This document shows positions 44,633-57,496 of a stretch of DNA of 64,000 bases, piece after piece. Under the pieces are notes generated by a model. That model did not search any database and had not been told where the DNA came from. It saw only the letters and a list, made by a program, of their open reading frames with translations. Each line of letters begins with the position of its first letter. Position 1 is the first letter of the stretch. The stretch spans positions 384,501-448,500 of the forward strand of contig CAHIKZ030000805.1 in assembly GCA_903632075.3 (NCBI GenBank). Direction: 5' to 3'. This DNA is from Acanthosepion pharaonis (lineage: Eukaryota; Mollusca; Cephalopoda; Sepiida; Sepiidae). Made by a program: the position numbers and the translations under genes.

Positions 44633-44669
<37 letters not shown>
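43152..44669. repeat. cluster of six (TA)n microsatellites
   Basis: TA tracts at 43,152-43,197, 43,424-43,471, 43,559-43,597, 43,653-43,718, 44,521-44,565 (after (TG)5) and 44,636-44,669 fall within 1.5 kb. Between them 'atgacgcatttggtgga' (43,726) and 'aatgcatcacgtgtg' (44,499) are near inverses, suggesting related flanks on opposite strands. Tyr-Ile open frames across the cluster are artefacts. Confidence 0.95.
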
Positions 44670-44672
<3 letters not shown>

Positions 44673-44749
44673 ATAGGTCTTTAGACTAAATTGAAGCACG
44701 AAGAAGCACGTGAACCATCTTGTTGTTCTTTTGTTTGTTTTAGAAAATT

Positions 44750-45785
44750 TTGGTAAAAATATATTATTTTTTACATTTGTTATCCCCTCCACCAACATAT
44801 TAATTTTTGTAAAGCTTAATGTTATAAGCAGAAATTCTTGGAGAATTTAAATCATCGATTTTTTGTTTTTTGTTTGTTTTTTTGTTTTGTAATTTAAAAT
44901 CTCCTCTGAATAGTAAAATAGTAAATGCAATAAAACTTAACATTATTTAATTAGAAAAGCTTTTAATTGCTTTTATAAGTAAGATATATTATGAACACTG
45001 TTGTTTTAAGGAAAAAAAAAATTTCTTGGTGAATAATGAATTTTTACAAGAATTATCAGAAAATAAGTGGTAACTATAGTAAATTTAAAGCCAAACTACA
45101 TGAAATTCAATAAAGCATTATATTACTTAGAATATTTTCCTAAATTTTTAAGATTATTCGGTAGTTAAAAATTTATATAGCAAGTAATATTTGTTTTAAA
45201 TCAGCTAATCTTCCTCAGATAAAGTTTCAGAAAGGTATATTTTATTTTTGAAAGATTTTTTTAATAGAGTGTATGACATTGTGTTGAGAGAATTCTAAAT
45301 ATGGCTACAATTATCAACTTTTAGCAATTTAAAAAGAGAAAAGAATTCATTCTGTTGTAGTGGAACACATCTATTCTATAGTTAATAGACTCTCCCATCT
45401 ATAATAGGTAGGAGTAGTAAGAGTAAGTCGCTCAGTAAGTTGGTCAGTCAGTCGATGCCGGACGGCTGTTAGTCGGATTTTAAAGTATCAGCCACCACAA
45501 CTAGATTTCTCTGCGTTATTATCTATTATATCAAGTTCCTGTTTTGTATGTCGAACCTATTTTAGGACTGACTTAGTACAAATACAAGTCTCCACTGTGA
45601 AATCACTCCATAACACATTCCAATTGTCTTGAAATTCAGCAAAGTATTTTGCTTATTGGAAACATTTCATTTAACGTATAAGCTTGGAATTAAAACTAAA
45701 ATAAAAACTTCAAGAAAGATTTTTCATTTTTAAAAATTCATTTTAAACCTTAGTTATTGCTTTTCTTCGGAGGAAATATAACTTC
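44750..45785 (-). mobile_element. family T related element, copy 4, split by a solo LTR
   Basis: Matches copy 5 at 49,480-50,610 over 'ggagaatttaaatcatc', 'cattatttaattagaaaagc', 'gatgaataatgaatttttac'-like blocks, 'aagtattttgcttattg' and 'agatttttcatttttaaa'. It also matches, more weakly, 62,500-62,770 of the long copy. A solo LTR (45,353-45,615) interrupts it. The right tip reads 'cggaggaaat' instead of 'ggaggtacct'. The left limit is approximate. Confidence 0.7.
45353..45615. mobile_element. 263-bp solo LTR with 5-bp target duplication
   Basis: It begins TGTTGTAGTGGAACACAT and ends CACTCCATAACA, the TG...CA ends of an LTR, with TGTT/AACA as short inverted ends. The identical 5-mer cattc flanks it (45,348-45,352 and 45,616-45,620). 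The related copy at 50,390-50,480 lacks this insert and reads through from the same left to the same right sequence. A GC-richer core ('gatgccggacggctgttagt') and the length fit a promoter-bearing LTR. Superfamily is not determined. Confidence 0.8.
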
Positions 45786-48700
45786 TCTTTCTGCAATTGG
45801 TCAATACAACAGATTTAATGTGATGAAATACAAACCAATATGAAAACCATCTGAAAAATATGAAAATATTAATGAATGAACCATTTGTTTGTCCAAATAT
45901 ATTAACATTTACTATAAATCCCATTCCAACATTAAATTAATACCCACTTGAACACATTTCTTTCTATTTTCTCATCTTATTTAGTAGCTTTTTTGTGTTT
46001 TAATGATAGAGCTATGAGAGGACTGCTGAAAATATTCTTAGCATGACCAACATCTCAAAATATGACCAAATGACGAAACATCAAATCTTTGGAAATGCTT
46101 CTTAGTTGGACTTTTAAAACACTAATTCATATAATGAGTGTTGCTAAACATTTATTGAGGAATGAAGCTCTGTTTGGCCTTCAGTTGTCAACAGATTGTG
46201 ACAACTGCTTTTTGGATGAGTCTTACTGGGGTTCCTTATCAGTTTTGATATTCTGTTAGAAATTGGTTTTAATTGTAAGTTTGTGGCTAATAATCAAATT
46301 TGTAAATTTAAATAATAGGAACTTCTTATCCTCAATTAGAAATTGAAATCTTTATTGCAACCAAACTTCAGTATTTTGCCCACTTTTAAATACTTGCATA
46401 AAATTACCCAAGCGTAATTAAAGATGTTATATATAATAGAATCACTAAGCTTAATGTGTGTTGGTTTTACAATACAATCATTGATAGTGTAGTTGGTATA
46501 TATTGATTTTTTTTTTTTTTTTTTTTTTTCAAATTGAAAATCCTCAAATTCAGTCATTAGGTAAATATATTTCTCTTTATTATTGCTATGGATTAGTGAT
46601 AATCAATTTCATTATCTGTTCTGCCCACTTTGTTTATAATTTCTCTTGCATTAACTTTATGAAAATAATATTTTTATTATTTAACCTTTTCTCATGAAGG
46701 GACTCTGACAGAAATTGCTAAAAACAATAATACCTCAAGAACATGAAATATTTTAAAATCTCTTAAATAGAACATGATACCTGATAAGTGAACTGATTGA
46801 AATAATGTAAATGACAGTTGAACTGATGAGTATGTGAGTCTTTTTTGTCTAGTAAAGCCAGGTCATGTTACCTATAAGCTGAATGCATTATTATAAGCTA
46901 TGTTTGTTTTGGGGTTTTTTAATGTAGTAAATAGTGCTGGCTTTTTAGTTAGTGGGTGAATTGGTATATGCCATATTTCATTTCATTTAATCGTATTACC
47001 AAAAAACAAAACTATTCAGAAAAATAAAATACAGTGTATCTTTATAGTACTTTTTATAAAGGAGCATTTATTGACACTGTACAAGAAAAATAAACTACAG
47101 ATGTAAAAAGAAAATTTTCTATCTAATTTCTTTTAACAAAAATCTATTCAAGGTCATTTATTTGAATGAGTTTTATCTTTCATTATTTAAAATATACAAA
47201 TAGAAACTAAAATCAGCCAATACTTAGTAAAATAAAACCATCTCTGAATTGTATGAAAAATGCTTTGGCAATTTCCAAGCTTTACTACTGAAATAAAAAC
47301 AGTTTTTAGAAGGTTAAAAAGTAGTTAATGCAGGTGAAGAAGTTTAGAACTAAACTAGGTAATAATGATATTTTTAAAGTAAAAAGCTGCCTATATATTA
47401 TTATTATTAACCGGTAAAAAAAAAAAATTCTTTGTTAATGTTCTGTTCAAATGATTTTGATAATCATCATAATTCATTTTGTTCTCAAGTTTCATGAAAA
47501 TGTACCCACCTTCTTTTTACTATAAATCAACATCTGAAGTAATTTAAAACTTTATCTTTCAAGCGACAGCAATATGCATATTACTGAAAAATTGAAGAAG
47601 AAACTATTGTTCATTAATCATTCTTAAAGCAATCTTTCATGTATTTAAATATAGTGTAAAGTTTTTCTCCCATTGAATGACTTTTTCCTGTAATTTTGAA
47701 TATGTCTTTGAAATCATTCTACTTGTGTTTTGTATTCTTTAAATTTCTTGTTAAGCATGAAAGAATATGTCCCACTTTCTCATAAATGTTTGTAAATGTT
47801 AAGAAAAGGATAATTTTGTTCAGTTTGTTATATAATCTTATAGCAATATTTTCTCAAAACCCTTTCAAACCTTGTATTCACATTTTAAAATAGTTTAGTG
47901 AAAAAGGTACAGAATTGTATTTTTAAATTTACACAGTTTGAATATACATTGAAAATAAGGGGATTTGTAAATGGATGTACTGCAGTTGTGAATAATTAGA
48001 AAAAGTATCACTGATAATTTTGCTAGCAATATTAAAACATGTGCTAAAACTGTATTGATATTATTATAATTATATGAATGTTGTTTTGCAAGAAAATACA
48101 AAAAAGATTTAAGATGATTTTTTTTTTAGTCACTTGAACAAAGTAACCGGCAACAAAGACTAACTTTACATTGGCTGAAAAATAACTGACATTTGTTATA
48201 GTAAAATTAAAGTTATTACTTAAATCAATAGCTCTAAAAGTATACACATGATACTTTAACAGTTAGTTGTTGATGTTTGGGTCATAAAATTACATTAGAG
48301 TTCAGTATCTGATTGTTTACTTAATGAAAACTGTTTTATAGATAAAACATAACTTAAATGTTTTTGGATAGAATATTTTAATACTTTTTGAATATGAGAT
48401 TATCTTCTAAATATTTTATCATTTATTTTTGTGGAGGGATAATTTTTTTATTTATTTATTTATTTCTATAGCATCTGGTAACAGCTGCCAAATGATAAAC
48501 AGCCATTAATGTTTTACTTATTTTATTTATGTTTTTCATTGAATGAGTCAGCAACAAAATGTTTTAATAAATCGGCATAAGGTTTCAAAATGAAAAAAAA
48601 TGCTTAAGCCAAGCTCTAAGTTTATTCTTGTTTATTTTTTTAATGCTTCACTCCAACATTTTAGTCAAGAGAAAAAAAAAAGTTGTAAAAAGTCAACCAG

Positions 48701-49290
48701 TTGTTATTTCTTTTTATGAGACTTCTTTGTCAATTTCTGATCTGAATGCTGTCTTCTGTTGGGTATCTTTTAGCTTCTCTCTTCCAGTGTTAACTGCTCT
48801 CTGTACTTTTTCCTAATTTCCTCTTTCCCTTTTTGCCCTTTTTATTACCAGATACTCTCCTGTTATTAAATGATTTCTATCTGCAAGACTAGCGTTAACA
48901 TTCATGTTTCTTTTCAATGAAACCCCAGCAGTAACTTAAAGCCATTAGTCATTTCATGCCTTTTCTCTTTCTTTCCTTTCTCCCTCAGTAGTCCACAAAG
49001 GAAAACTGAGGTAAAAAAGAAAAAAAGAAAAGGCAAATAAGGAAGAGAGTCTGAAACTGTTTTTATTCTTCTTTGACTCTGGTTTCTCAAAGTATCCATC
49101 AAGAGCAATTTTAAAAGGTTAAAAGTTTCTTTGTCTATCAACTGGGCAGATTTTGTAGCTTGACTGAGTAAATTCAGTTTCTCTTTAATTGAGACTTTAC
49201 CATTTACACTTTAATCTTTTATTAACAAAGGAAGAACAAAATGTATGTTTTTAAAATTGTATTCAACATTGAATCTATTTTTAAGCAATG
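45786..49290. other. 3.5 kb AT-rich stretch, no recognised gene
   Basis: Long T-runs at 46,507-46,529 and 48,119-48,128. Open frames are short and without motifs. No MITE or LINE segment was recognised here. Confidence 0.4.
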
Positions 49291-49294
49291 TATT

Positions 49295-50620
49295 AAATTA
49301 ACCTCCACAAAATTACTGAAAAAAGTTGGAAATTCTTGCAAAAATCAAATAATTGTTGGATCTTAATTAGACTTTCAGGACTCTTTCATAAATGAATTAT
49401 TTTAGAATTTTTTTTTCTTGGTATTATAACGCCCCACTTACTTAATTTTATGGAAACTTGAGAAATTCAACAAGATAATTTTTAGTGACTATAGTTAAAA
49501 GCAGAACACCTTGGAGAATTTAAATCATCAATTTCTTTTGTAAAATCAGACCCATCTTACAGAAAATCTGCTATGAATTGTAAAATAAAAAACAATAAAA
49601 CTAAAACATTATTTAATTAGAAAAGCTTTTAATTACCTTTATAAGATATATTAAGGACACTATTATCTTAAGAGAAAAAGTTTTGATGAATAATGAATTT
49701 TTACAAGATTTATTTTCATTTATTTTTTAGATAGAATAATTTTCTAATTAAAGTAATTTAGAAAGGTTTTAAATCTTTTTAAAATTCAGTTTCAGTGGTG
49801 TAAAGGTTAGGGAATAGTGTTATTAATTAAAACTATATTTACTAATCTTAAATCAAAAAATCAAAAAACTTATTACAATCTGAGGTATCTCAGTATTTTA
49901 AAAAGAATTTTGAATTGTTTTTGTATGTGTATAATTTAAACAAGCTGATTTTTGTAGATACAGATGATTATATACAACATTATCAGAAAATGAGTGTGAT
50001 AGTTATAATAAATTTAGTGCCAAAATATCTAAAATTCAATAGAACATTAGATTACAGAGAATATTTTCTTAAATTTTGAAAATTACTGAGTACTTAAAAA
50101 TTATATATAAAAGCCACTCACATGGTATTATACAATTATTATTTTTTTTTTTACACATAAAGTCCCCCCCCACCTTCTAGAACAACATTAGATGAAAACA
50201 CCTCAAGGGCTTAAATAAACAGCTACTGCTGTGTTACAATGTATTTCTGTGATATTTTAATCTTAAATAATAGTTATTTCAAATCAGATTAATTATAGTT
50301 TAAATTGGCTAATATACCTCAAATAAAGTTTCAGAAAAGTATATTCTATTTTTGGAAATTTTTTTTTTTTTTTTTAATAAAGAAAATTACATTCTGATGA
50401 CTTGGCACTAAAATAAAAAAATTCAGCAATTTCAAAACAAAAACTCCTTACAATTAATTTAAATTAGTTTTGAAATACAGCAAAGTATTTTGCTTATTGA
50501 AAATATTAAATTTAATCTATTAGCTTGAAATTAAAGCCAAAATAAAAGCTTTAAGAAAGATTTTTCATTTTTAAATATTCATTTTAAACCTTAGGTATTG
50601 CTTTTCTTTGGAGGTACCTA
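49295..50620 (-). mobile_element. family T related element, copy 5
   Basis: The left part 'gaaattcttgcaaaaatcaa' to 'gactttcagga' matches 62,334-62,390 of the long copy, and 'cgccccacttacttaatttt' matches 'cacccccataactaatttta' there. The rest pairs with copy 4. The right end 'ggaggtaccta' at 50,610-50,620 equals the family tip over 11 bases, but the sequence inside it differs from copy 1, so this is a variant with a different right half. Confidence 0.7.
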
Positions 50621-50712
50621 TCTTAAATGCTTACTCTTAGAAGTGTAATCAGTTGATGCAAACACTTCTTTTTTCCTATTTTCTATTTTTGAAATAATTT
50701 TTAATAATTTTT

Positions 50713-51000
50713 TAGGTACCTCCATGAAAACGCTAAAAAATCAGCATATTGTAATGAAAACATAGTTTTATCATCAAAATTGTTATGTTATTATTAAGAG
50801 GAAGGATCAAAGTTTTTTATTATTTCTTTTATTATTTAATTAAATTTTTTACTCCTTTTTAGAACATTTTTATTAAAAACTTTTTTTTTTTGCACCAGCA
50901 GTTGTACTAACTTTTAGCATAGCAAATTTTCGCCTCTTTTTTGTAGTGACAGACACATTAATTTGGAAATTCCTTACTACCAATCAGTATTAGTTCTCTT
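50713..51000 (-). mobile_element. family T terminal fragment, copy 6
   Basis: TAGGTACCTCCATGAAAACG at 50,713 is the family tip. It continues with 'cgctaaaaaatcagcat', 'gttattattaagaggaagga' and 'cattaatttggaaatt', i.e. the end corresponding to 25,370-25,625 and 62,090-62,345. Only this end survives. It begins 92 bases after the tip of copy 5. Confidence 0.8.
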
Positions 51001-53018
51001 CAATACTTTAATGTGTATACTAATAAAATGAAAAAAAATTTTTACTCAGACAGATTTTACTATTTCTTTTAACTTGAGTAGAATATTATTTCTCTATCTT
51101 AATTATTATATACAGATTCATAGTAATATTTGAACAAGAAAAAAAAAAAAGAAAGAAAAATTCCTTTCAAAGTCAAATGAAAAGAAAATTGTTTATTTAC
51201 TGGATTGCTTATGATGATGAGTGTTGTACTGTTAGAAAATAATTTTTCTACATTCTCTTTTCTTAGTTTCTTTTTTTTCTTTTTAACCAAGCAAATACTT
51301 TCAATAATATTAATTATAAGCTGTAGGATAAAAGAACTACTGCTTTAGATTGACCTCTTAGTAATATTGATAGAATGATTGATTCTTCTTTTTCTTTTTC
51401 ATTTTTTTTCTTTTTTTTTTTTCAACTTGTGGACTGTTAATTTTCAGCTTATTTGCCTTGTGCTTTGGCATTAAGTTATCTTTTTATTTGCTAAGCTTTT
51501 ACAGTCATAGAAATTGAGAAGTTCACACATTTCACTCACTAATTCATTAACATAAGCCAATATTTGGTGGTATAGTCTTATTCTCTCCATCAAAAAATTG
51601 CTATATCCTAGGTTTATGAATCTAAGAAATTATATTTTTTTAATTACTTGAGTTGATAAATAATTATTTTTTCAAATTTGTCATCTTTGATTTTCTGCTA
51701 CATTTATCTAGTTTCTTTTTTAATTAGATCAGATGATAAATATATGCACAGTGTAATAAAATTAACCAAAAACAAATGCAATTCATGATTTCAAATATGA
51801 ACTTAACATAGGCAATATCTAGTAAGCATAGCCAGTTTTAGAAGGAATGCTAACCTGCCTTTATTTGTTTCAATAATTAACTTGGACTCTTCTGATTAGA
51901 CATACTATTTGTCTTGTAGTTTATTGGAGGACCTAACAAAAGTGTCTATCTTGCTTCTGATTTTCTCTACACTGTCCTTTGTCTTGCTCTTACATCTGTT
52001 TGTATAAAAGATAAACTGTGAATGCATCAATCGATATATGGCATATCTCCATTAACCAGAGAATTGTATTGTTGATGTCTCCAGTGGCCAATATCCTATT
52101 AAGACTAGTCTGGCAATAATGTAGTTTGCCTCAGCCTGTTCCTTTACACCCCCTCCCAGGCTGGCTGTTTGCCCATCACTGATCAACTCCAATCTTCATG
52201 AATATTTCTGCTGGCAGAAAGAGAGAGAATTTGACCCACTCAACAAGAAGTCACTCCTACTAAACATGGAACAGTTTTGTAAAATGTCACTCATTGTACT
52301 TGTTTGTGACTGCATCTATCTTAAAAACTAAATGTATGAAAAATGTTCTCTGATTATCATTTTTAAGCTCTAAGGTTTGTGTGTTGGGCACTGGACTTTG
52401 GCAATAAACTTATCTCCTTATGTTACTGAAATGTTTTGTTTTTAGTTCTTATTTGCAATAGATTTATGGAAACTAAGCTGAATGTTGGATTTGGAACACC
52501 AGTTTTTATCTGTTCAACTGAAATTTAAAGCTGACCATAAATGACCCTTTAAGGTTCTCTTTTAGAGAATATTTCTCAGGGAAAGTGGGGAACACTTTAT
52601 AAAAAGAACTGTAAAGTGAAGAATTCTTGAATTACTCTTTGTATAATCTCATCAGCTATAGAAATAACAACCTGGAGACCACCCTCTGCTTGTCTAAAAG
52701 AAGGAAGGGCTTTACAGTTTTTCTTTCAGTTGGTAAATAAATCAACACACAGGGTGACTGACATGACAACTGACCTAGAGCTTGAATCTAGGGTTCTTGC
52801 AAAATTGTTAATAATTATGGAGTTTAAGACTTTTAGTCAGTTCTCATATCCTTCAATGAAATACTGATCTTGATGAAAATCCCAAATAAAAACAAACTTT
52901 TCTGTACTTTTTGTTATCATAATAGAATCTATAAAGAAAAAATATTAATACAAATCTTTTAAAGGTTAGTAGGGAAATTCTTTTTATGTTAAAAATAAAT
53001 GGAATGGGTCATTATTTA
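51001..53018. other. AT-rich stretch, no recognised gene
   Basis: 52,130-52,270 is somewhat richer in GC but shows no open frame with splice signals. Otherwise featureless. Confidence 0.4.
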
Positions 53019-53575
53019 CATGTATTGTAGACTGTTGTCTTCATCTTTGTTATTATTATCACATTTCAGCCATTGTACTCTCTTCCTCAAGTGCTTGTTG
53101 ATCCAGGTAATGTTTAGGGAATTTCAAACTGAACCTTTTATTTAATCTACAGGGTTAGATTGTTTTTGTTCTGATTACCATATCTAGAGTTATCTTATCT
53201 AGTTCTTATTTATTACTGCTCAATTATTGCTTGCTCCATTTTTACTGAGTCCAAGTACGTATGTCATCAAATTCACAAGTTAACATTATAATCCACTCAG
53301 CTATTGTCCATGGGCCAGGTAATGTGTACTTGGAACTCTGTGGTAACATGGTGAGCACTAACTAAGCAGTACTAAATAAAAACTAGACAAAATATCCTTG
53401 GACATGTTCAGCAGAATGAGAACAATCTGTCCTTGTAAGTTAAAGGGTTCAATTCAAAATTCCTTGAAGATGCCCTGGATAGACAAGCTCCTGATGAAGG
53501 CTAGAGGATCAATGGCTGAAATATGATAACAACAACAAAAATGAAGACAAATAGTCTACATGTAAATAACAATAA
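53019..53575. mobile_element. ~557-bp fold-back element
   Basis: The left arm (53,019-~53,270) and right arm (~53,321-53,575) are diverged reverse complements over ~250 bases: 'tttacatgtattgtagact' pairs with 'agtctacatgtaaata', 'gtcttcat' with 'atgaagac', 'atttcagccatt' with 'aatggctgaaat', 'tctagttcttatttattact' with 'agtactaaataaaaactaga'. A ~50-base centre separates them. No coding capacity. A half copy lies at 31,655-32,105. Confidence 0.8.
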
Positions 53576-53832
53576 CTCTTTATTACAGGAATTCAGACAG
53601 AGAATGGGTTATATTAATCATTTTTTGTTATTTGGCATTACTCATGAAAACAAAGAAAGAGGTTGAACATTTTATCACCATTATTTTATGAATTTCTTAC
53701 AGAAATATAATTAAGTAAATGTTAGATATAAATTTTAATCTAAAATTGAGTGTACTTTCCTTATGTTCTAAAATATATTAAATTATGACCATTTTCTCCT
53801 AATGATATTATTAGCTTTTGAAACATTAAGGA

Positions 53833-53941
53833 GATGGTGAAAAGTTCTCAGCCTAATTAAGAAGCTCTTCTAAAATTATTTTTGATATTTGATCAGTTAG
53901 ATTTTGGAAAGTGGACCAGGCTGATAACTTTTCAGCACTGT
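53833..53941. mobile_element. ~109-bp MITE (family M1)
   Basis: The ends 'ggtgaaaagttctcagcc' and 'ggctgataacttttcagcac' are inverse. The middle 'gttagattttggaaagt' matches the 30,674 copy. Confidence 0.7.
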
Positions 53942-55158
53942 TTTGCATTTGACAGAAATGTTTAAAAATTTATTGACTTGCTTGGCTTAATTTCAATTTA
54001 TTATAAAGCCTTATTAAATATTGGTAGATCAATAAGTAAATTAATACATTTTGTAATGTGTGTGCTAAAGACACTGTGCAGCAAGAAAGGGACTTAGCCC
54101 ATGCAATGCTGGGTGTCATTGCCAGTAATGAATAAATGTGAAGCAGTCTTGATTATATTTTCATCAGTCTCCTCAATTTATCAAGGTAAAATGTAATTGC
54201 ATGAGCTCTTCTTTCTTTTAACAAAGTGATGTGTTGGGTTACTATCAAAAAACAATTATGTTTGTGATAAATTATTCTCATTTGCCTAATCTAAGGAAAT
54301 TATTAATAAGGCATATGATATGATCAAATGTCAAACTACGTTAGATTGACAAAAAAACATTTACATAATGTGGAGGAAAGTCTATTATAATGATAATGGT
54401 ATAGGGAGAATGTTTTAAAATTGATTTTCAAATCATGTCATTTGATAAACAAAAAGATATTGCAGTAATCTTATTTGATTGAATGACATTTCAAAATTTG
54501 CAAAACTGAAAGATAGCAAAATTGTTTTAACTGTAATAACAACTTTTCACTTCACCATCCATTTTTGATTTGATAAAAGTAAACTTTTTTCTTTTTTTAG
54601 TGATTTGTGCACATTTTTAGAATTTTTTTTTTTTTATCAAACAGACACTGAACCTAGCTATTCATATCTCAAATCTTCCATGCCACTTGAGATATTGACT
54701 AGAAAGAAAATTTAGTGGGCATGCCTTCCAGATTTATTGTTGGATTTTATTTGTGTTTTCAAAATTGATCTAATTTCCATTTTGTTGATGTATTTTGATT
54801 CTTTGAGTATTGCTTAGTAAGCTTTGAAAATGTTATTTCTTCATTAGAATCATCTGGATAAGGAATGAGAGTTGTTGCATTGTTTCTTTAATTAGTTACA
54901 CTAAATACAGATTTTATTCTGCAAGATGTCTTTTTAAGCATATGGTGGTAATATTTTCAAGATATATTTATATGATAAATACATTATTTGAAGTTCAGCT
55001 CAAAAAATCTATTTTTATTACAAATATTTACAATAACTTATTTGGTGATATGATATTTAATAAATGCAGCTGAGGGTTGTTCATTATATTGTAAATAATA
55101 TATATGATAATATAATTATTGCTGCCTGCTTTTTAATTTTAGCTATATAAAAATTGCC
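53942..55158. other. AT-rich non-coding stretch
   Basis: No assignable feature. The left terminus of the Tc1-type element that follows should lie in its last part but was not resolved. Confidence 0.3.
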
Positions 55159-56125
55159 ATGGGTTCAAAGAAAGATATGACCTCAAAAGAGAAACAAGAT
55201 AGTATAATGTTATTAAGTTATGGAAAGACAATGTTGCAAAATATGAAAAAGTTTGAATGGAGATCATGGAAGAATAAAAAAAGAAACAAAAAACATTGAC
55301 AAGATAAGAACAAGAAAATTAAACAGGCTTTTAAAATGTCTCTAAGAGATTTGAAAGGGTAATAAACAGGAACATTCAATTACCTAGCAAGAAAATATTT
55401 GAAGAATCTGGTGTTGTTAATGTAAGAGGAAAGATACAGAATATTAAGAACATTGGCTAAAGACATGAATGCAAACAACCTCCTTTTCGTGTCATCATCG
55501 TTGAGAGAAATATGTATGTAGGGTGAAGAGATACATGAAAGTTGATTTCTCAACAGTATTTTTTAGTTGTGAAAAGTGTTACATTAGCTTGACTGGATTG
55601 CTGGGCTCTTGGTTGAGTCCTTCATAGAAATAGTTAATCAACATGGCTTTGAAGAAAATAAGTGAGTGGGCTTAGATGGGTAATATCTGGTGCTAGTATT
55701 GTAGACAGCAGGGTTATAGGTCTCTTCAAATTTGATAATGGTATCAAGATAAATGCAGAGAATATTTTAAGTTTTAGGGTAAGATATTTAAAGTGGTACA
55801 AAGCACAAGCAAGAAGCTTTAAGCTGACAAATAAATTCATGATAATTGTTCTTCATATCCCGCAAAGCTGATTATTGACCACCTTATTAAAAATATTTCA
55901 AGGTACCAAATTAATGAAATTGACCTCAGCCCTTCCAGATATTAATCTAATAGACAACTTATGATTTATTAAAAGATATGTGTATAAGAATAGAAAACAA
56001 TACCAAAGTCAAGATTCTCTATTAGGAAGTAATAAAAACTTGTAAGTAATGTTAAAGTTGAAACAGTAGAAAAAGCTAACAAAATCATTGGCTGAAAGAA
56101 TGATGCAGGTTATGAAATGCCAAGA
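55159..56125 (+). pseudogene. Tc1/mariner-superfamily transposase pseudogene
   Basis: It starts at an ATG with 'MGSKKDMTSKEKQDSIMLLS', a helix-turn-helix N-terminus. Frameshifts follow. Later pieces are 'KYLKNLVLL', 'RYMKVDFSTVFF' (near 55,532, leading to where the first catalytic Asp should be), 'VIGLFKFDNGIKINAENI' and 'WYKAQARSFKLTNKFMI' (55,715-55,845), then 'SALPDINLIDNL' near 55,928-55,963 where the PDxNPIEN(L) box with the last acidic residue belongs, and 'VKVETVEK' near the C-terminus. This order fits a DDE/D cut-and-paste transposase of ~320 residues. The DEC/QDNAPSH motifs are destroyed and stops are frequent, so it is dead. TIRs were not located. Confidence 0.75.
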
Positions 56126-56474
56126 AGTCCATATTAACAAATAAAATAATTTAGTTATTCCTCTGGAATAGTGCATTAATCAAATAGGGTCTATATCTTT
56201 TGGATTTATTTACAAATAAAACTTTTGCACTTTGCATAATAACACATGCCAAAAAAGCAAGGTAGTATTTTTTAATAAGGATAGATATTATAAGCTGAAA
56301 CTCAACACAATATATTGCTCATATAAGTATATTCCCAAAAGTTCTTTAGATAACATCAGTTGGTTAATAACAGCTATATTGTAAAAACAGTGACTTGCAT
56401 AATAAAATCCAACATAGTGTGTAATTTTAGATTCTGCCAGTTACTTGACATCTTGATATGAGGTAACTTCACGG

Positions 56475-56476
<2 letters not shown>

Positions 56477-56543
<67 letters not shown>
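56477..56543. repeat. (TA)n(CA)n microsatellite
   Basis: About 55 bases of TA followed by 12 of CA. Confidence 0.95.
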
Positions 56544-56545
<2 letters not shown>

Positions 56546-56639
56546 ATATTCACCCAATACAAGGTACAAGAGCTGCTCAAGATAGTGGGTTACTGCGTGG
56601 TGTTGTATAAGCATAATAAAAGAGAAGAAGTGAAATTCA

Positions 56640-57200
56640 TGGAGTTATGCAGGAAATATAATGGTTAATACTACACTTAAAGAAGTCAGGATTGTAGTGA
56701 TTGGGAAAAATTTCTTGCTGGAAGTACGTTCCACAAAGCAGCAGTTCTTTGGAAGAAGTTATTTGAGTGGAATTTACTTCTTACAAATGAAATAAGAAGG
56801 GAATGGGAATAATTCACACTTGTGTACATGGCATAGCAGGTTCCAGTTATAAAAGTCAGGGTGAGATGGGACTGAAGAATGTAGCTTGGCAGAACACATG
56901 CGATGGAAATAGAAATGGAGCAGCAAAAGGCTCACAACATTTTGTGGGAAAGGTGTTGTAGGGTGGAAAATACTTCATCACTCACATCTGCATAGGCACA
57001 TTTGAAGACAAGGCAAGTGAAGACTGAGCAGCTCCAGCCCATATGTGGCAGTAATACTCCATTGGTCTGATCTGGCTCTTGTAAAGTTTGAGTATAGCAG
57101 TGGGGGAACTGGAATGGTACAATGAACCAAGCATTTTTAGCAATAGATCAGATATATGAGTTCCATCTGAGGTTTGAAATTCACAGCATTCATGTATGAT
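56640..57200 (-). pseudogene. LINE reverse transcriptase tail, Jockey/CR1-like (family B), antisense
   Basis: Minus-strand frames give 'ILKLYKSQIRPMEYYCHIW' then 'AGAAQSSLALSSN' (57,000-57,100), and further along 'RSKFHSNNFFQRTAALWNVL' followed by 'PARNF' (56,720-56,790). These are the LxxLYKSxIRPxxEYxxxIW and SFFPRTxxLWNxLP segments of Jockey/CR1-superfamily polyproteins. Three or more frame changes separate them. The catalytic region is missing. Confidence 0.75.
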
Positions 57201-57421
57201 ATTGGGGTGGCCAGCAATTTTGGTTGTTTATTAAATAAAAATTAAAACATTTTTATTTCTATTTTTGACATTAATTTATTTAATATACTAACTGTTTTGT
57301 TTCATTAACTTCTGTCATCTTTCAGGCCACTTCATAATTTCATTCTCTCTAAACTGTTCATCTTTCTCAGCAAAGAACTGTTCTGTGTAATTTTTTTAGT
57401 CTTCCAGAGAAGTGACAATTT

Positions 57422-57425
<4 letters not shown>

Positions 57426-57459
<34 letters not shown>
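57426..57459. repeat. poly(T) tract, ~34 bases
   Basis: Homopolymer T immediately before a MITE. It might be a minus-strand retroelement poly(A), but the nearest LINE tail (56,640-57,200, minus) ends on its other side. Confidence 0.9.
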
Positions 57460-57461
<2 letters not shown>

Positions 57462-57496
57462 TAAAAAGAATGTGGTTACGGTCAATATAAATAGTA

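Noticed and set aside
55634..55840. A 68-codon minus-strand open frame
   Set aside because: Antisense shadow of the Tc1/mariner transposase pseudogene.
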